Position numbers and translations under genes: made by a program. The notes under the pieces were generated by a model. The model ran no database searches. It had not been told where the DNA came from and saw only the letters and a list, made by a program, of their open reading frames with translations. Shown here piece by piece: positions 1 to 9,839 of a stretch of DNA of 64,000 nt (positions are counted from its first letter, which is position 1; every line of letters begins with the position of its first letter). The DNA is from Vombatus ursinus (lineage: Eukaryota > Chordata > Mammalia > Diprotodontia > Vombatidae). The stretch covers positions 25,601,384 through 25,665,383 of the forward strand of contig NW_020940358.1 in the NCBI RefSeq assembly GCF_900497805.2, read 5' to 3'.

Positions 1-641
1 ATTTAGATCACTGTACAAGCTTACATCAAGATCTTTTTGGATTTCAATGGCATCATCTAATGTGCTAGCTATTCCTGTTAGTTCTGTATCCTCTAAAAGT
101 TTGATAAGGATTCTGCCATCCTTGATTGAAAGTCATAGATAAAAAAGTGAAACAGCATAGAGTCTAGTACTGATCCCTTGGCTACTTCCCTGGAGACCTC
201 CTCCCATGTTCACTTTGAACTATTAATGACTGTTCTCTTTACATTTTAAAATTTTATTATTGAGAACTTAATTATCAAAGAGAAAGAGACTTATATAAGA
301 AACTGTGAAATTCTGTTGCATAGTTTGCTTTTTACAGATATCTTAAATATATGTGTATATGTATCTATCTTATGTATATAATTTAACAAGGTAGTTATGA
401 CTCATTTAACCAATTCCAAGTTCATTTAACTGTTTATCATCTAGCCCATATCTCTCCATCTTTTTAATAAACATATCATGAGATAAATCATTAAACATTT
501 TGCTAAAAATGTGTTTGCTATTTCTGTCAAAAAACACAATATGGTTAGCCTGGCAAGATCTGTTCTGGATGAAACCATACTGATCTTTGTTCAAAGGGTT
601 CAGAGGGATCTTTCCTTTTCTAGATGCTCATTAGTCATCTC
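1..641 (-). mobile_element. CR1/L3-type LINE, reverse transcriptase segment (3' side leaves the window)
   Basis: Read on the minus strand, this matches the central reverse transcriptase part of the CR1/L3 LINE family. The translation of 594-406 contains QYGFIQNRSCQ and, further on, SHDMFIKKMERYGLDD, the remnants of the family's QHGF..SC.TNL and vsH.iL..KLerYGLd blocks. Frames are broken throughout, so the copy is dead. The element resumes at 4,348 in the same orientation beyond a large insertion. Family call is from remembered protein motifs plus order of segments; L3 against other CR1 subfamilies is not certain. Confidence 0.8.
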
Positions 642-642
642 T

Positions 643-675
643 CTGTCTGTCTGTCTGTCTGTCTGTCTCTGTCTC
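643..675 (+). repeat. (CTGT)n microsatellite
   Basis: About eight CTGT units at the 3'-end side of the minus-strand LINE insertion, continuing into a CT/T-rich stretch. It may have grown from the element's tail. Confidence 0.9.
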
Positions 676-1028
676 TCTTTTTTGGTAACTTTCATTTTCT
701 TTGAGTTCCAAATCCTCTCTCTTCCTCCAGCCCTTCCCCACCCATTGAGAAGGCAAGCAATATGATACTCATTATACATGTGAAGTCACGCAAAACATAT
801 TCCCATATTAGCCATGTGGCAAAAAAAGAAAATAAATATTTCTCTCCATTCTATTTTCTTCTGTTTATCTTTCACGCTCTCTCTTTTTTTATACTGTCCT
901 CCTCAAAAGTCTGTTTTGCTTTTGCCTATTGCCTGATTTAATTTGGCCTCTCTCTTATCATCCACTCTTTCTCTTAACCCCATCCCCTCCTTTCCTGTTG
1001 GATATGATAGATTTCTATACACAGCTGA

Positions 1029-1135
1029 GTGTGTGTATATGTATATGTATGTATGTATATACACACATATATACATACATACATATACATATACACAAAT
1101 ATCTATATCTATATATCTATATATCTATATTTCCT
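1029..1135 (+). repeat. TG/TA-rich low-complexity tract
   Basis: Alternating TGTATA/CATATA and then CTATAT runs inside the LINE 3' UTR. The same place in the inner copy is occupied by the (TATC)n array at 3.1-3.3 kb, so this position of the element is prone to simple-repeat growth. Confidence 0.85.
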
Positions 1136-2203
1136 GCTTTTTGAACCAATTCAAATGATGAGAATGAGGTTCAAGCATTGTCTGCTCCCTCCCATTTTCC
1201 CTGCAACTCTAAAAAACTCTTTGTGTGCTTCTTTTATGTGAGATAATTTCCCCCATTCTTCTTTTCTCTTCCCCTTTTCCCCAATACCTCCCTCTTTCTC
1301 ACCCTTCCATTCTTTTTTAATGTAGATTCCTTCTAACTGCCCTAAGAATAATAAAAATCTTAGGAATTGCATGTATCTTCTCATATAGGAATGTAAACAG
1401 TTTAACATTATTAAGTCCCCTATGTTTTCTTTTTCATGTTTACCTTTTTATGCTTATCTTAAGTCTTGTATTTGAAAGTCAATTTTTCTATTTAGCTCTG
1501 GTCTTTTCGATCAGGAATGTTTAGAAATCCTCTATTTCATTAAATATCCATTTTTCTACTGAAGAATCATGCTCTTTTTTGCTAGGTAGGTTATTTTTGG
1601 TTGTAATCCTAGTTCCTTTGCCTTCTGGAATGTCCTAATGCAAGCTTTCTGGTCCTTTTTGATGGTAGCTGCTAAATCTGTGTGATAATGATCATAGCTT
1701 TATGATATTTGAAGGGTTCTTCCTGACTACTTGAAGTATTTTCACTTTGACCTGGGAGCTCTGGAATTTGGTTATAGTTTCCCTGGAAGTTTTCATTTTA
1801 GGATTTCTTTCAGGAGGTGATTGGTAGATTCTTTCAATTTCTATTTAGCCCTCTGGTTTGAAGATATCTGGGTAGTTTTCCATTATATTTCCTTGAAATC
1901 TGATGCCTAGGCTTTTTTTTTTTTTATCATGGCTTTTAAGTAGTCCAAGAATTCTTAAATTATCTTTCCTTGATCTAGTTTTCAGGTCAGTTGTTTTTCT
2001 GATGGCATAGTTCATATTTTCTTCTAATTTTTTTTCATTCTTTTGACTTTGTTTTATTGTTTCTTGATGTCTTGTAGAGTTTCATGAGCTTCCACTTGCC
2101 CAATTCTAATTTTTAAGGAATTATTTTCTTCAGTGTAACTCTTTTCCTATTTTGCCAATTCTTCTTTTTAAGGAGTTATTTTCTTCAGTGAAGTTTTGTA
2201 TAT

Positions 2204-2248
2204 CTTTTACCATTTGACTAATCTTGTTTTTAATGGAATTATTTTCTT
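2204..2248 (+). repeat. Left copy of a 45-bp direct repeat
   Basis: Matches 3,421-3,465 with three substitutions in 45 positions. The two copies flank a 1.17-kb LINE fragment. The sequence belongs to the ORF1 coiled-coil region of the outer element, so it looks like a duplicated target. Confidence 0.85.
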
Positions 2249-3097
2249 TTTAAAATTTTTTCCTCTTTCTTTTATTAATTTTTTAATTAATTTATTTTTA
2301 GTTTTCAACATTCACTTCTACAAGATTTTGCATTCCAGATTTTCTCCCCATCTCATCCCTCCCCCCACCCCAAGATGGTATGCATTCTGAATACCCCTTC
2401 TCCTAATCTGCCCTCCCTTCTATCCCCCCCCCCCTTATCCCCTTCTCCTTCAATTTTTCCTGTAGGGCAGGATAGATTTCTATACCTCATTTCCTGTATA
2501 TCTTATTTCCCAGTTGCATGTGATAACAACAATTTCTTTTAATTTTTGTTTTTAAACCTTTGGGTTCCAGATTTTCTCCCTTCCTCCCTCCCCACCCACC
2601 TTCATTGGGAAGGCAAACAACTCAATACATGTTATACATGTGTAGTCATGCAAAACACTTCCATAGTAGTCATGTTGTGAAAAACTAAGTATATTTCCCT
2701 TAATCTTATCCTGCCTCCCATTTATTCTATTCTCTTTTGACCCTGTCCCTCCTCTGAAGTGTTTGCTTCTGATTAACCCCTCCCCCAATCTGCCCTCCCC
2801 TCTATCATCCTTCTGCTCTCTTGTCCCCTTCCCTCCTCCCTATTTTCCTGTAGGCTAAGATAGATTTCTATACCCAATTGAGTGTGTATGTTGTTCTCTC
2901 CTTAAGCCAAATCAGATGAGAATAAGATTCATTCATTCCCTTTCACCTTCCCCATTTCCCCTTTTCTTGTCTGTTTTATGTGAGATAATTTACACCCTTC
3001 TACCTCTCCCTTTCTCCTTCTCTCCATTTAATCCTCTCTCATCCCTTAATTTTATTCTCCAGATATCACCCCTTCATCTTCAACTCACCCTGTGCCC

Positions 3098-3144
<47 letters not shown>

Positions 3145-3154
3145 NNNNNNNNNN

Positions 3155-3223
<69 letters not shown>

Positions 3224-3228
3224 GTATC

Positions 3229-3273
<45 letters not shown>

Positions 3274-3420
3274 ATACATACATATAATTTTTCCCTCCAA
3301 CTACTCTAATACTGACAAAGGACTCATGAGTTACAAATATCTTCTTTCCATGCGGAACGTAAACCGTTCAACCTTAATGATTTTCAACCTCTTATGATTT
3401 CTCTTTCCTGTTTACCTTTT
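2249..3420 (-). mobile_element. Inner L1/HAL1 3'-end fragments inserted in the outer LINE
   Basis: Contains two separate LINE 3' ends in minus orientation. The first (about 2,255-2,400) reads on the minus strand as the marsupial L1 terminal 3' UTR (gcaaa/gcataccatcttgggg...aaaatcttg...gaatgttgaaaac) and ends in an AT-rich tail. The second (about 2,550-3,420) is a HAL1-like 3' UTR matching 690-1,410 of the outer copy. The stretch 2,395-2,530 resembles 2,780-2,905. The inner piece is 5'-truncated at 3,420, inside the 3' UTR. Confidence 0.6.
3098..3273 (+). repeat. (TATC)n microsatellite with a 10-N assembly gap
   Basis: Tetranucleotide array of more than 40 units with one impure unit (tatg). 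Ten Ns at 3,145-3,154 break it, a placeholder that probably hides an unresolved number of units. It lies within the 3' UTR of the inner LINE copy. The open reading frames across it are artefacts of the repeat. Confidence 0.97.
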
Positions 3421-3465
3421 CTTTTACCATTTAACTAATCTTGTTTCTAATAGAATTATTTTCTT
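3421..3465 (+). repeat. Right copy of the 45-bp direct repeat
   Basis: Partner of 2,204-2,248. Sequence after it (from 3,466) continues the ORF1 and 5' UTR of the outer LINE, as expected if the 1.17 kb between the two copies was inserted here. Confidence 0.85.
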
Positions 3466-4347
3466 CACCAATTTTTTCTTGTAGCCCTTTAATTTCTTTT
3501 CCCAATTTTTCCTCTATTGCTCTTATATGATTTTTAACTTTTTTTCTTTTTAAAAAAATCTCCTTTAGCTCTTTTGGGAAATCTTGTTGGGTTTATGTCC
3601 AATCTGCATTTTTATTTGATGCTTTTTGCTTGTAGAAGTTTTCGTGTCATTTTTTTCCTTCTGAGTTTATGCCTTGGGCTTCCCTGTCACCACAGTAGCT
3701 TTTCATGTTTTTACGTTTATCTTTTTGTTGTTGTTGTTTGTTCATTTTCCCAGACTATTTCTTTACTTTGAGTTTCATGTTACAGTTAGACTCTGCTCAC
3801 CTGGGGGAGGGGTGTGTGGTGGAGGGGAATCATTGTCCCAAATCTCAGGCTTTTTTGCCCTGCTATTTTCACAGCAGTTCACTGCTTCCAAGGTGGTGTG
3901 ATCAGGGAGGAACGTGGTCACTGCTCTCCTGGTCTGCATCCATGAAGGATTCCTGCTGCCTTGCCACTACAAAGCTCTAGCATTGGTGTGTCTCTCTCCC
4001 CTGGAACTTCAACCTGAAACTGAGTAATGGACAATGGGGTTGCCAAATGGCACTCAGTCCTGCACCCAGTATCCACATAGTGGTCTCTTGTAATGTCTTT
4101 CTGATCAGTTGCCCAGTCCCTTTAGCATCTCTGATTGATGAGAGCTCCTGGAACTGGCGCTACCATTGTCCTAGTAGCCTTCAAGGCCCAGCTGGTGTTA
4201 CCACTGTGCTGTTGTCTTGGACTGGAAAACTAACCTTTGTTGGTTATGTTGCTCCAGAATTTGATTCTGTGCATTATTTTAAAGTTGTTTGAAGGGAAAG
4301 GTTGGGAGAATTCAGCCAGAATGCTCCCTCTACTCCACTAACTTGGC

Positions 4348-4977
4348 TCCCCATTAACTATCTCTTTAATAATCCATTCCGGGCTCTGATTCTTAGAATC
4401 TAGCCAGTAGCCCATATATGCTCAGATTCCTTAAGAGTCTAGCTGATACGAAGAATCTTCAATAAACCTTGTTTTTGGCTGCAAAAAAATAATAATAATT
4501 CATTCTATAATTTGGCAGGAATTGAAATTAAGTTCACTGTACTGTGTATGGTTTGTAGATTCCAATCTCTTACCTTCTTAGAAAATCGGGCTATTTGCCC
4601 TTCTCCTTGCATGGCACCTGGCTCATAACCTTTCATGCAACTGTGACAGTGGTTTAGTCATCACGGTTGCTAATTCATTCAGTACCTAAAGATGTAATTT
4701 GCCTGGGTCAGGTGAATTGAATTCATCAAGGGCAGCTAAGCTCTCTCACCATCTCCTTCCTTGTCTTGGGTATTAACTTCCACTCCTTTTTGGTTCTGTC
4801 CTTTCCAGTCCTAAGATTATTCTCCTTGACAGAGAAGACTGACACAAAATAAGAGACAAGAATCTCTGCCTTTTCTCTGTCATTCATCATTGTCCCATCC
4901 TCTCTGATCCATGGTCCCATCCCTTCTTTGACCTTCTTTTCCCCAGGACAGTTTTAAAACCTCTTATTATTGTTCTT
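4348..4977 (-). mobile_element. CR1/L3 LINE, segment between endonuclease and RT
   Basis: Continuation of the L3 copy at 1-641. The minus-strand translation of 4,920-4,726 contains EDGTMMNDREKAEILVSYF and SVFS, the remnant of the CR1 block (dG.l..d.eEKAEvLn.fFasVF) just ahead of the RT domain. A piece of about 107 bp (4,388-4,494) that is not L3 interrupts it. It is broken and non-coding. Confidence 0.75.
4388..4494 (+). mobile_element. Small unidentified insertion with A-rich tail
   Basis: About 107 bp ending in aataaacc...gcaaaaaaataataataa, interrupting the L3 sequence. Flanking words aatccattc (4,379 region) and aattcattc (4,496 region) look like an imperfect target duplication, which suggests a small retroposed piece. 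Its source is not recognised. Confidence 0.45.
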
Positions 4978-5193
4978 GGGGCAGCTAGGTGGCACAATGG
5001 GGAGTTCTGGGCCTGGAGTTAGGAAGACCTGACACTATCTGAGTGATCGTGGACAAATCACTTAACTCTGCCTCAGTTTCCTCATCTGTCAAATGTGCTG
5101 GAGAAGAAAATGGCAAACCACTCCAATGTCTTTGCCAAGAAAACCTCAAATGGGGTCATGGAGAGTTGGACATGATTGAAATGACTAAACCTC
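4978..5193 (+). mobile_element. RTE-tailed marsupial SINE (MAR1-like)
   Basis: tRNA-type head (ggggcagctaggtggcac), core (gagt...atcacttaactctgcctcagtttcctcatctgt) and RTE/BovB-like tail (gagaagaaaatggcaaacca ... ggacatgattgaaatgacta). It sits inside the L3 LINE, which resumes at about 5,200. Flanks attgttct and attgtcct look like an imperfect target duplication. Confidence 0.85.
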
Positions 5194-5335
5194 ATTGTCC
5201 TCACCTTTCCTTACCACCCTCAGCTCATTCTGAGCTTTAGGACTCTTGTCATTATTCTTATAGGATCATGCTACGCTTTTGTATTAATCTTCTCTTATTT
5301 GCCCTAGCTTCCATCTTCTGTATATGTTGTTTAAA
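5194..5335 (-). mobile_element. CR1/L3 LINE, 5'-most segment in the window
   Basis: cctcagctcattctgagc...cttcatcttctgtatatg-type sequence continues the same L3 copy upstream of the SINE, in minus orientation. It ends in an A/AAC-rich tract. Confidence 0.65.
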
Positions 5336-5434
5336 AAAACAATAACAACAATAACAACAACAACAACAACAACAAAATTGATACTAGCTCCAAAGAGATC
5401 AAAGAAAGGGAAATGGACCCATATGTACAAAAAT

Positions 5435-5482
<48 letters not shown>
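5333..5482 (+). repeat. (AAC)n and (TG)n microsatellites
   Basis: AAC/AAT repeats at about 5,333-5,376 and about 22 TG units at 5,438-5,482. The (TG)n array lies within L1 3' sequence. Confidence 0.95.
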
Positions 5483-5483
<1 letters not shown>

Positions 5484-6060
5484 TCATAAGGAACTAGAAA
5501 CTAAGAAAGTGTCTATCAATTGGGAAATGACTGAACAAGTTATGGTGTATAGTTATGGTGTATGAATGATATGAAATACTATTGTACTATAAGATATGAT
5601 AAAAGGGTTTCAAGGGGCAGCTAGCTGGTGCAGTGAATAGAGCACTGGCCCTGGAGTCAGGAGGACCTGAGTTCAAATCCGGCCTCAGATACATGATATT
5701 CATTAGGTGTGTGACCTTGGGCAAGTCACTTAACCTGACTGCCTTGTTAAAAAAAAAGAGAAACTTGGGAAGACAGGTATGAACTCATATAGAGTGAAGT
5801 GAGTGGAATCAGGAGAATATATGAAGACAAATAAGTTTTGCAAGACTTGAGAATTCTGATCAATACAACAACTTGTTCTTCACGATTCCAGAGGACTGAT
5901 GATAAAGCATGTTACCTACCTCCTGACAGAGGAGTAATGGACCCAGGGTACAGAATAAGGCATGTATTTTTTTGGGCATGACCAATATGAGAATTTGTTT
6001 TGCTTGATCATGCACATTTATTACCATAGTTTTGTTTTTCTTTTCCTTTTTCCAATGGGG
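5380..6060 (+). mobile_element. L1 LINE 3' UTR fragment, interrupted by a SINE
   Basis: Diverged plus-strand marsupial L1 3' end. Recognisable blocks are atcaaagaaagggaaa.ggaccca, caattgggaaatgactgaacaagttatgg, gatatgaaatactattgt and, after the SINE, agaaacttgggaagac..atgaactc...gtgaagtgag. Non-coding remnant. Confidence 0.7.
5616..5756 (+). mobile_element. tRNA-derived marsupial SINE (WSINE/WALLSI-like)
   Basis: Full-length short SINE running from ggggcagctag through gcactggccctggagtcagg and gggcaagtcacttaacctga to an A-rich tail. It splits the L1 3' UTR between aaaagggtttca and agaaacttggg. Confidence 0.9.
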
Positions 6061-6344
6061 GGGGGAGAAAACGTAGGTCTTCTTGACTTATGGTCTCTCC
6101 ACTGCTCCATCAGTGCCCATCGCAGATGCTGTAGAGAGTGTTCCTGCATTGGAAAGAAATTGGACCAAATGGCTTTTGATATTCTCTCCAGCTCTTCTAC
6201 CTGTAATTCTACCTCCTCTTCCCTGTCCCCTGTGGCATGATGAAAATTATTCTCAATTCACTAAACTTTTATATTTTATTGTCCTGCAACCCTTTTGGTC
6301 AGATTTCTGATCAATACCATTCCCGCTTCCCCTTCTTCACTTTT

Positions 6345-6670
6345 TTCAGAATCAGTGATGCTCACTACCTATGTGACTTTCAGAAATCCACTTAACCTCA
6401 GTGGGCTTCATTTTTCCCATTGGTAACATGAAGGCCTTGAACTAAATGTATTCTGAGGTCCCTTTCAGCTCTAAATCTATGATCCTAAGCAGAGAAGTTA
6501 CGGGATTTGAAGCCAAAAGACTTGAGTTTGGGCCCCACTTTGGGCAAGACTCATCACTATGCTGAGCTGAGCATCCATCTCCTCTTTGGTCAAGTGAGGG
6601 GTTGAACTGGTAGAATCTTTAAGGTTCCTTCCCAGCTCTAAATCCTTTGGCTCTGGGATTCCTGGGACCA
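6345..6670 (+). mobile_element. Two adjacent MIR/THER1 SINEs
   Basis: First copy about 6,350-6,485 (cttaacctcagtgggcttcat ... cctttcagctctaaatctatgatcct), second about 6,490-6,665 (gacttgagtttg ... ccttcccagctctaaatcc). Both are in plus orientation. Confidence 0.75.
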
Positions 6671-6679
6671 TGCTTGATC

Positions 6680-7500
6680 AGGGTTTATGGGCTCAGGAGG
6701 TGCTCTAAGGGTCTGTCTCATTATTTTGGTCTGGCCCTGCCTAACCACTCACTTGCAAAGGTTAAGTGTGCTCTTTAGTCACCCTGGCACATTCTCTCAA
6801 CAGTGGATCAATGAACAAATAATCAATGATGGGTGTTTTTTGTCCAGTCCTGACTCTCCGCCCCTCCTTAGGCCACAAGACATTTTATAGACGAGCTGCC
6901 AATTTCTCTGAACACTCAAGCAGTCTCTGCTACAGACCCCTGCAGGACAATTTCAAACCTTTCAGCAACCCTGATTCCTCAGGAGCCACTAATGGATATG
7001 GGGAACAAGTGTGGATTGGATGCCGTCCACCTAGGAGGCAGAAATAGAATGTCTGAAAGGCAGAAGGGAGCAATTGTTAACCTTGCAGATGACATTTGCC
7101 TCTCGGGAAGATGGAAAACAATGACTTTAAATGCATCCTTGTCATCCCCTTGGCAGCAGATTTTGGCAAATGCCCGCTGCTGGTCAAAACTATGGCTTCA
7201 TGAATTATAGCTTAAAAGGCAACTGTTTCTAAAGGGATAATTATTAAGTGGTAGGGCTGAAGCTAAGGATGGGGGCGGGGAGTTATTGGCAGACCAGAAG
7301 AAAAAAAATTCTCATTAGCTTTCTCCATGCACGAAAAATAGAGGAGAAGGTAGACAAGTTAGCATACCTCCCTATCCAAGTAAGGCTGAAAGGACAGTAT
7401 AGGTAAGCAACGTCACTGGAAAGAAAAGATGAATGTGGTTAGTGAGGCACTTGGCTCCTAGACTTAGAAAAGTGTGTTTGGAAGAGAAAAGGATTTAAAT
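6680..7500. other. Repeat-free island, candidate conserved non-coding DNA
   Basis: No repeat family is recognised over about 800 bp. The core at 6,960-7,240 has a balanced base composition and no simple repeats. ORFs of 67-73 codons here are short, overlap in several frames and resemble no protein I know. Confidence 0.4.
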
Positions 7501-7504
7501 TAGA

Positions 7505-7775
7505 TCCAAGGTCTTTAACCTGAAATTCAAGGCCCTCCACAATCTGTTCCCCACCCTACCCTTCCAAGCTTATCTCCCACAGATCCTCCACTCTAGACAG
7601 ACGCATGTCCTCGTGTCCTCTAAAGACATGTTGGGATTTACTGCCTCTGGACATTTGCTTATGCCATTTCTTCTTGAACACTACTCCCTTCTATGTCCCC
7701 ATTTTTCTAAAATCTTTGAGGATCAGTTCAAGTACCTCTCCCTTAATGAAGCCTTCCCTGACCACTCAATTCAAG
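7505..7775 (+). mobile_element. L2 LINE 3' fragment
   Basis: Typical L2 3' wording: ttcaaggccctccacaatctg, later tcaagtacctctcccttaatgaagccttccctgacca. The short ORFs at 7,605-7,798 come from it. Confidence 0.8.
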
Positions 7776-7799
7776 TCAGTTTCCTAGTCTACAAATGAT

Positions 7800-7965
7800 A
7801 ATCCTGCAGAGTTAGCAGTTGAAATATAATTATTCCCATTTTATAGATGAGGAAACTATCTCAGGACAAATAAATGAACTCATTTGTAAATAGTATTCTT
7901 CATCTGCAAAATGAGGGGTTGGAACCTGAAAATCTCTAAGGTCTTTCTCAGCTCTGAGACATTAA
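7800..7965. mobile_element. MIR fragments
   Basis: cccattttatagatgaggaaact (minus orientation), followed by cttcatctgcaaaatgaggggttgga...ctaaggtctttctcagctctga (plus orientation). Two pieces of MIR/THER1 type. The following 370 bp (7,970-8,340) holds nothing I recognise. Confidence 0.6.
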
Positions 7966-8339
7966 GATCTTCTGTCTCAAAAGTACTAGGAATAGATGTG
8001 AAATCCGTACCTTGCATTTAGAAAAGAAAGGCTGGAAAAGAACTGGTTTATACAAGATTTCAGGTCTGGCATGAGAGAGGGTTTGGCTTCTCTAGTACAC
8101 AGGGAGCCAAGTCTATTAATGCTGGTAAAAAAAATTGGGGGAAAATGCACTAACCCAAGACACCCAAGAGACCAGGGAAGCAGAAGGATAGAAACACAGC
8201 AATGAGACTCATCTGACACAGTGACCTGATTACTTTATTTCCTGAATGGGATCTGCCAAATGTTGCCCAGAAGATACATGAAAGATGGCTATGATGAGGT
8301 ACTCATAGCAAAGATGCAGAAATGGAAAAAGAGATAGCA

Positions 8340-8930
8340 TTATTACTAATCGAATAATAGCAAATCCCATTTAGGGAGCAGCGTAAGGATGCAAAGCTCT
8401 TTATGAATATTATTTCATAGCCTCATAATAGTACTGTGAGGTAGGTGCCATTATTGTCCACATTTTGTAAATTGGCAAACTGAGGGTTCAATGGGGGTGC
8501 TTAGAAAAGGTTTGAGAGTAGTTTGGGGGTCCCCAAAAGAGAGAGATGATATTCTAGCTCTAACACATACTAGCCACGGGACTAGAGAAAGTCACTTAGA
8601 GTCTCCCCATTCTCACTTTCCTAACCTATAAAATGAAAATCATTCTGCTTGTAGGATTATTGGGAGAAAAGTGATCTGTAAGTCTTCAAATGCTCTAATG
8701 AGTTAATATTATCCTTTGTGGTGTTCTGATAGAGATCACAGAATCCTAGCATGCAACTACAGTTGTAAAGGACCTTAGCAGTCATTTGGTCCAAACTCCT
8801 TATTTTACAAGGAGGATTGTGAAATGGTTATTGTTTGGTGCCCAAAGGGATGAAATGATTTGCGCAAAGTCACGCAGCTATTTATTGGAAAAGCCAGGAT
8901 TATACTAGGAAATTATAAACGCGACCCTGA
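8340..8930. mobile_element. MIR cluster (three copies)
   Basis: 8,345-8,490 minus (gaggtaggtgccattattgtcc), 8,545-8,720 plus (gaaagtcacttagag...cctaacctataaaatgaaaa), 8,735-8,930 minus (agaatcctagcatg...ttacaaggag...caaagtcacgcagcta). Confidence 0.7.
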
Positions 8931-9049
8931 CCTGCGAAGGCTTACTTCATTTACTTAGCAAAGATATTCACAAAGACTCTGAACTATCACCAGGGCTATT
9001 TACTGTTACGGACCATTAGGCTTCAAATTGGCCTGAACTAGTTGACTTC

Positions 9050-9545
9050 AATACATAGGATTCAGGTCTGGTAGAGCCCTTAGAGATCGTATAGTCCATG
9101 GGGTTCTTAACCTTTTTGTGGCATGGACTGACCCCTTGGGCAGGCTCATGAAGCCTATGGACCCCTTCTCAGATAATGATATTTTTAAATAATTGAAGGA
9201 AATGTGTAATTTTGGTTAGGCGATAGTAAAAATAAAGATGTAACATTTTCCCCATCCAAGTTCACAGACCCCCTTAAATTTATCCATGAATGAGTGCTCC
9301 ATGGATCCCAGGTTAAGAACCCCTGACCTAATCCAGTACCTTTTTTTTATAGGAGCAGTCTGAGGGCCTGAGAGGTCAACTTGCTCCAAACATATAGCTA
9401 CTAGGTAAAATGGCAAACCACTCCTGTATCTTGGCCAAGAAAACCCCAAATGAGGTCATAAAGAGCTGGACATGACTGGAAATGACTGAACAACAAATAG
9501 CATCAGAATCTGAACCCAGGATACCAAGTTCCAAATCTAGGGCTT
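9050..9545 (-). mobile_element. MIR3-like SINE carrying hAT-like and RTE-tail SINE pieces
   Basis: Minus-strand MIR wording starts at about 9,060 (tagagcccttagagatcg) and resumes at about 9,330 (gaggcctgagaggtcaa). In between lies the hAT-like element. At 9,408-9,500 is the tail of an RTE-tailed SINE in plus orientation (atggcaaaccactcctg...gactgaacaac). Confidence 0.6.
9098..9324 (+). mobile_element. hAT-like non-autonomous DNA transposon, copy 1
   Basis: Imperfect terminal inverted repeats catggggttcttaacc and ggttaagaacccctg. The interior has catggactgaccccttggg and gaccccttctcagataatg. It shares this layout with copies at 10,546 and 20,229. No transposase is encoded at this length. The hAT assignment rests on TIR style and the 8-bp duplication seen at copy 3. 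Confidence 0.7.
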
Positions 9546-9554
9546 TCTGTCACC

Positions 9555-9835
9555 AAGCTGAATCCAATTAAACACATATTTATTAAGTGTCTACTGTATG
9601 CCTAGCCCTGTGCTGTGGGTGCCTTCCCTTTGAGTAGGTGGCATATGGTGAGCATTTTGGTGCCTGCATCATGGTATTGCAAGATCATAAATTTAGAGTT
9701 GAAAGGGCCTTAGAAGCTATCAAGTGCCAGCCCTTTATTTTACAGACAAGGAAACTGAGGCTGACAGAGGCAGGGTTTGAACCCAGGTCTCCTGACTCCA
9801 AAGCCAGTGCTCCTTCCACCGTCTACCTTTCCTCA
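9555..9835 (-). mobile_element. L2 3' end and MIR fragments
   Basis: 9,560-9,620 is an L2 3' terminus in minus orientation (acacatatttattaagtgtctactgtatg). 9,670-9,835 is MIR minus (ttacagacaaggaaactgaggct...tgaacccaggtctcctgac). Confidence 0.7.
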
Positions 9836-9839
9836 TGGG

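Larger units (their letters stand above)
642..4347 (-). mobile_element. Composite L1/HAL1-type LINE insertion
   Basis: A 3.7-kb block inserted into the L3 LINE in minus orientation. Its 5' end lies at about 4,347 (on the minus strand ggggagccaag, the usual start of marsupial L1-type 5' UTRs). A 5' UTR-like stretch runs to about 3,570, an ORF1 coiled-coil-like stretch lies at 3,466-3,570 and again at 1,900-2,248, the ORF1 C-terminal region at 1,410-1,900, and a long 3' UTR at 690-1,410. No endonuclease/RT ORF is seen, which fits a HAL1 (ORF1-only) element. The L3 sequence at both edges repeats (cattagtcatctct at about 629, cattaactatctct at about 4,352), as expected for a target-site duplication. 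Confidence 0.65.

Noticed and set aside
2916-3397. 101-123-codon ORFs of SIYLSIYL repeats
   Set aside because: Translation of the (TATC)n microsatellite and the N gap; no gene.
4978-5060. tRNA gene
   Set aside because: The tRNA-like A/B box text belongs to SINE heads, which recur at many places; no intact cloverleaf.
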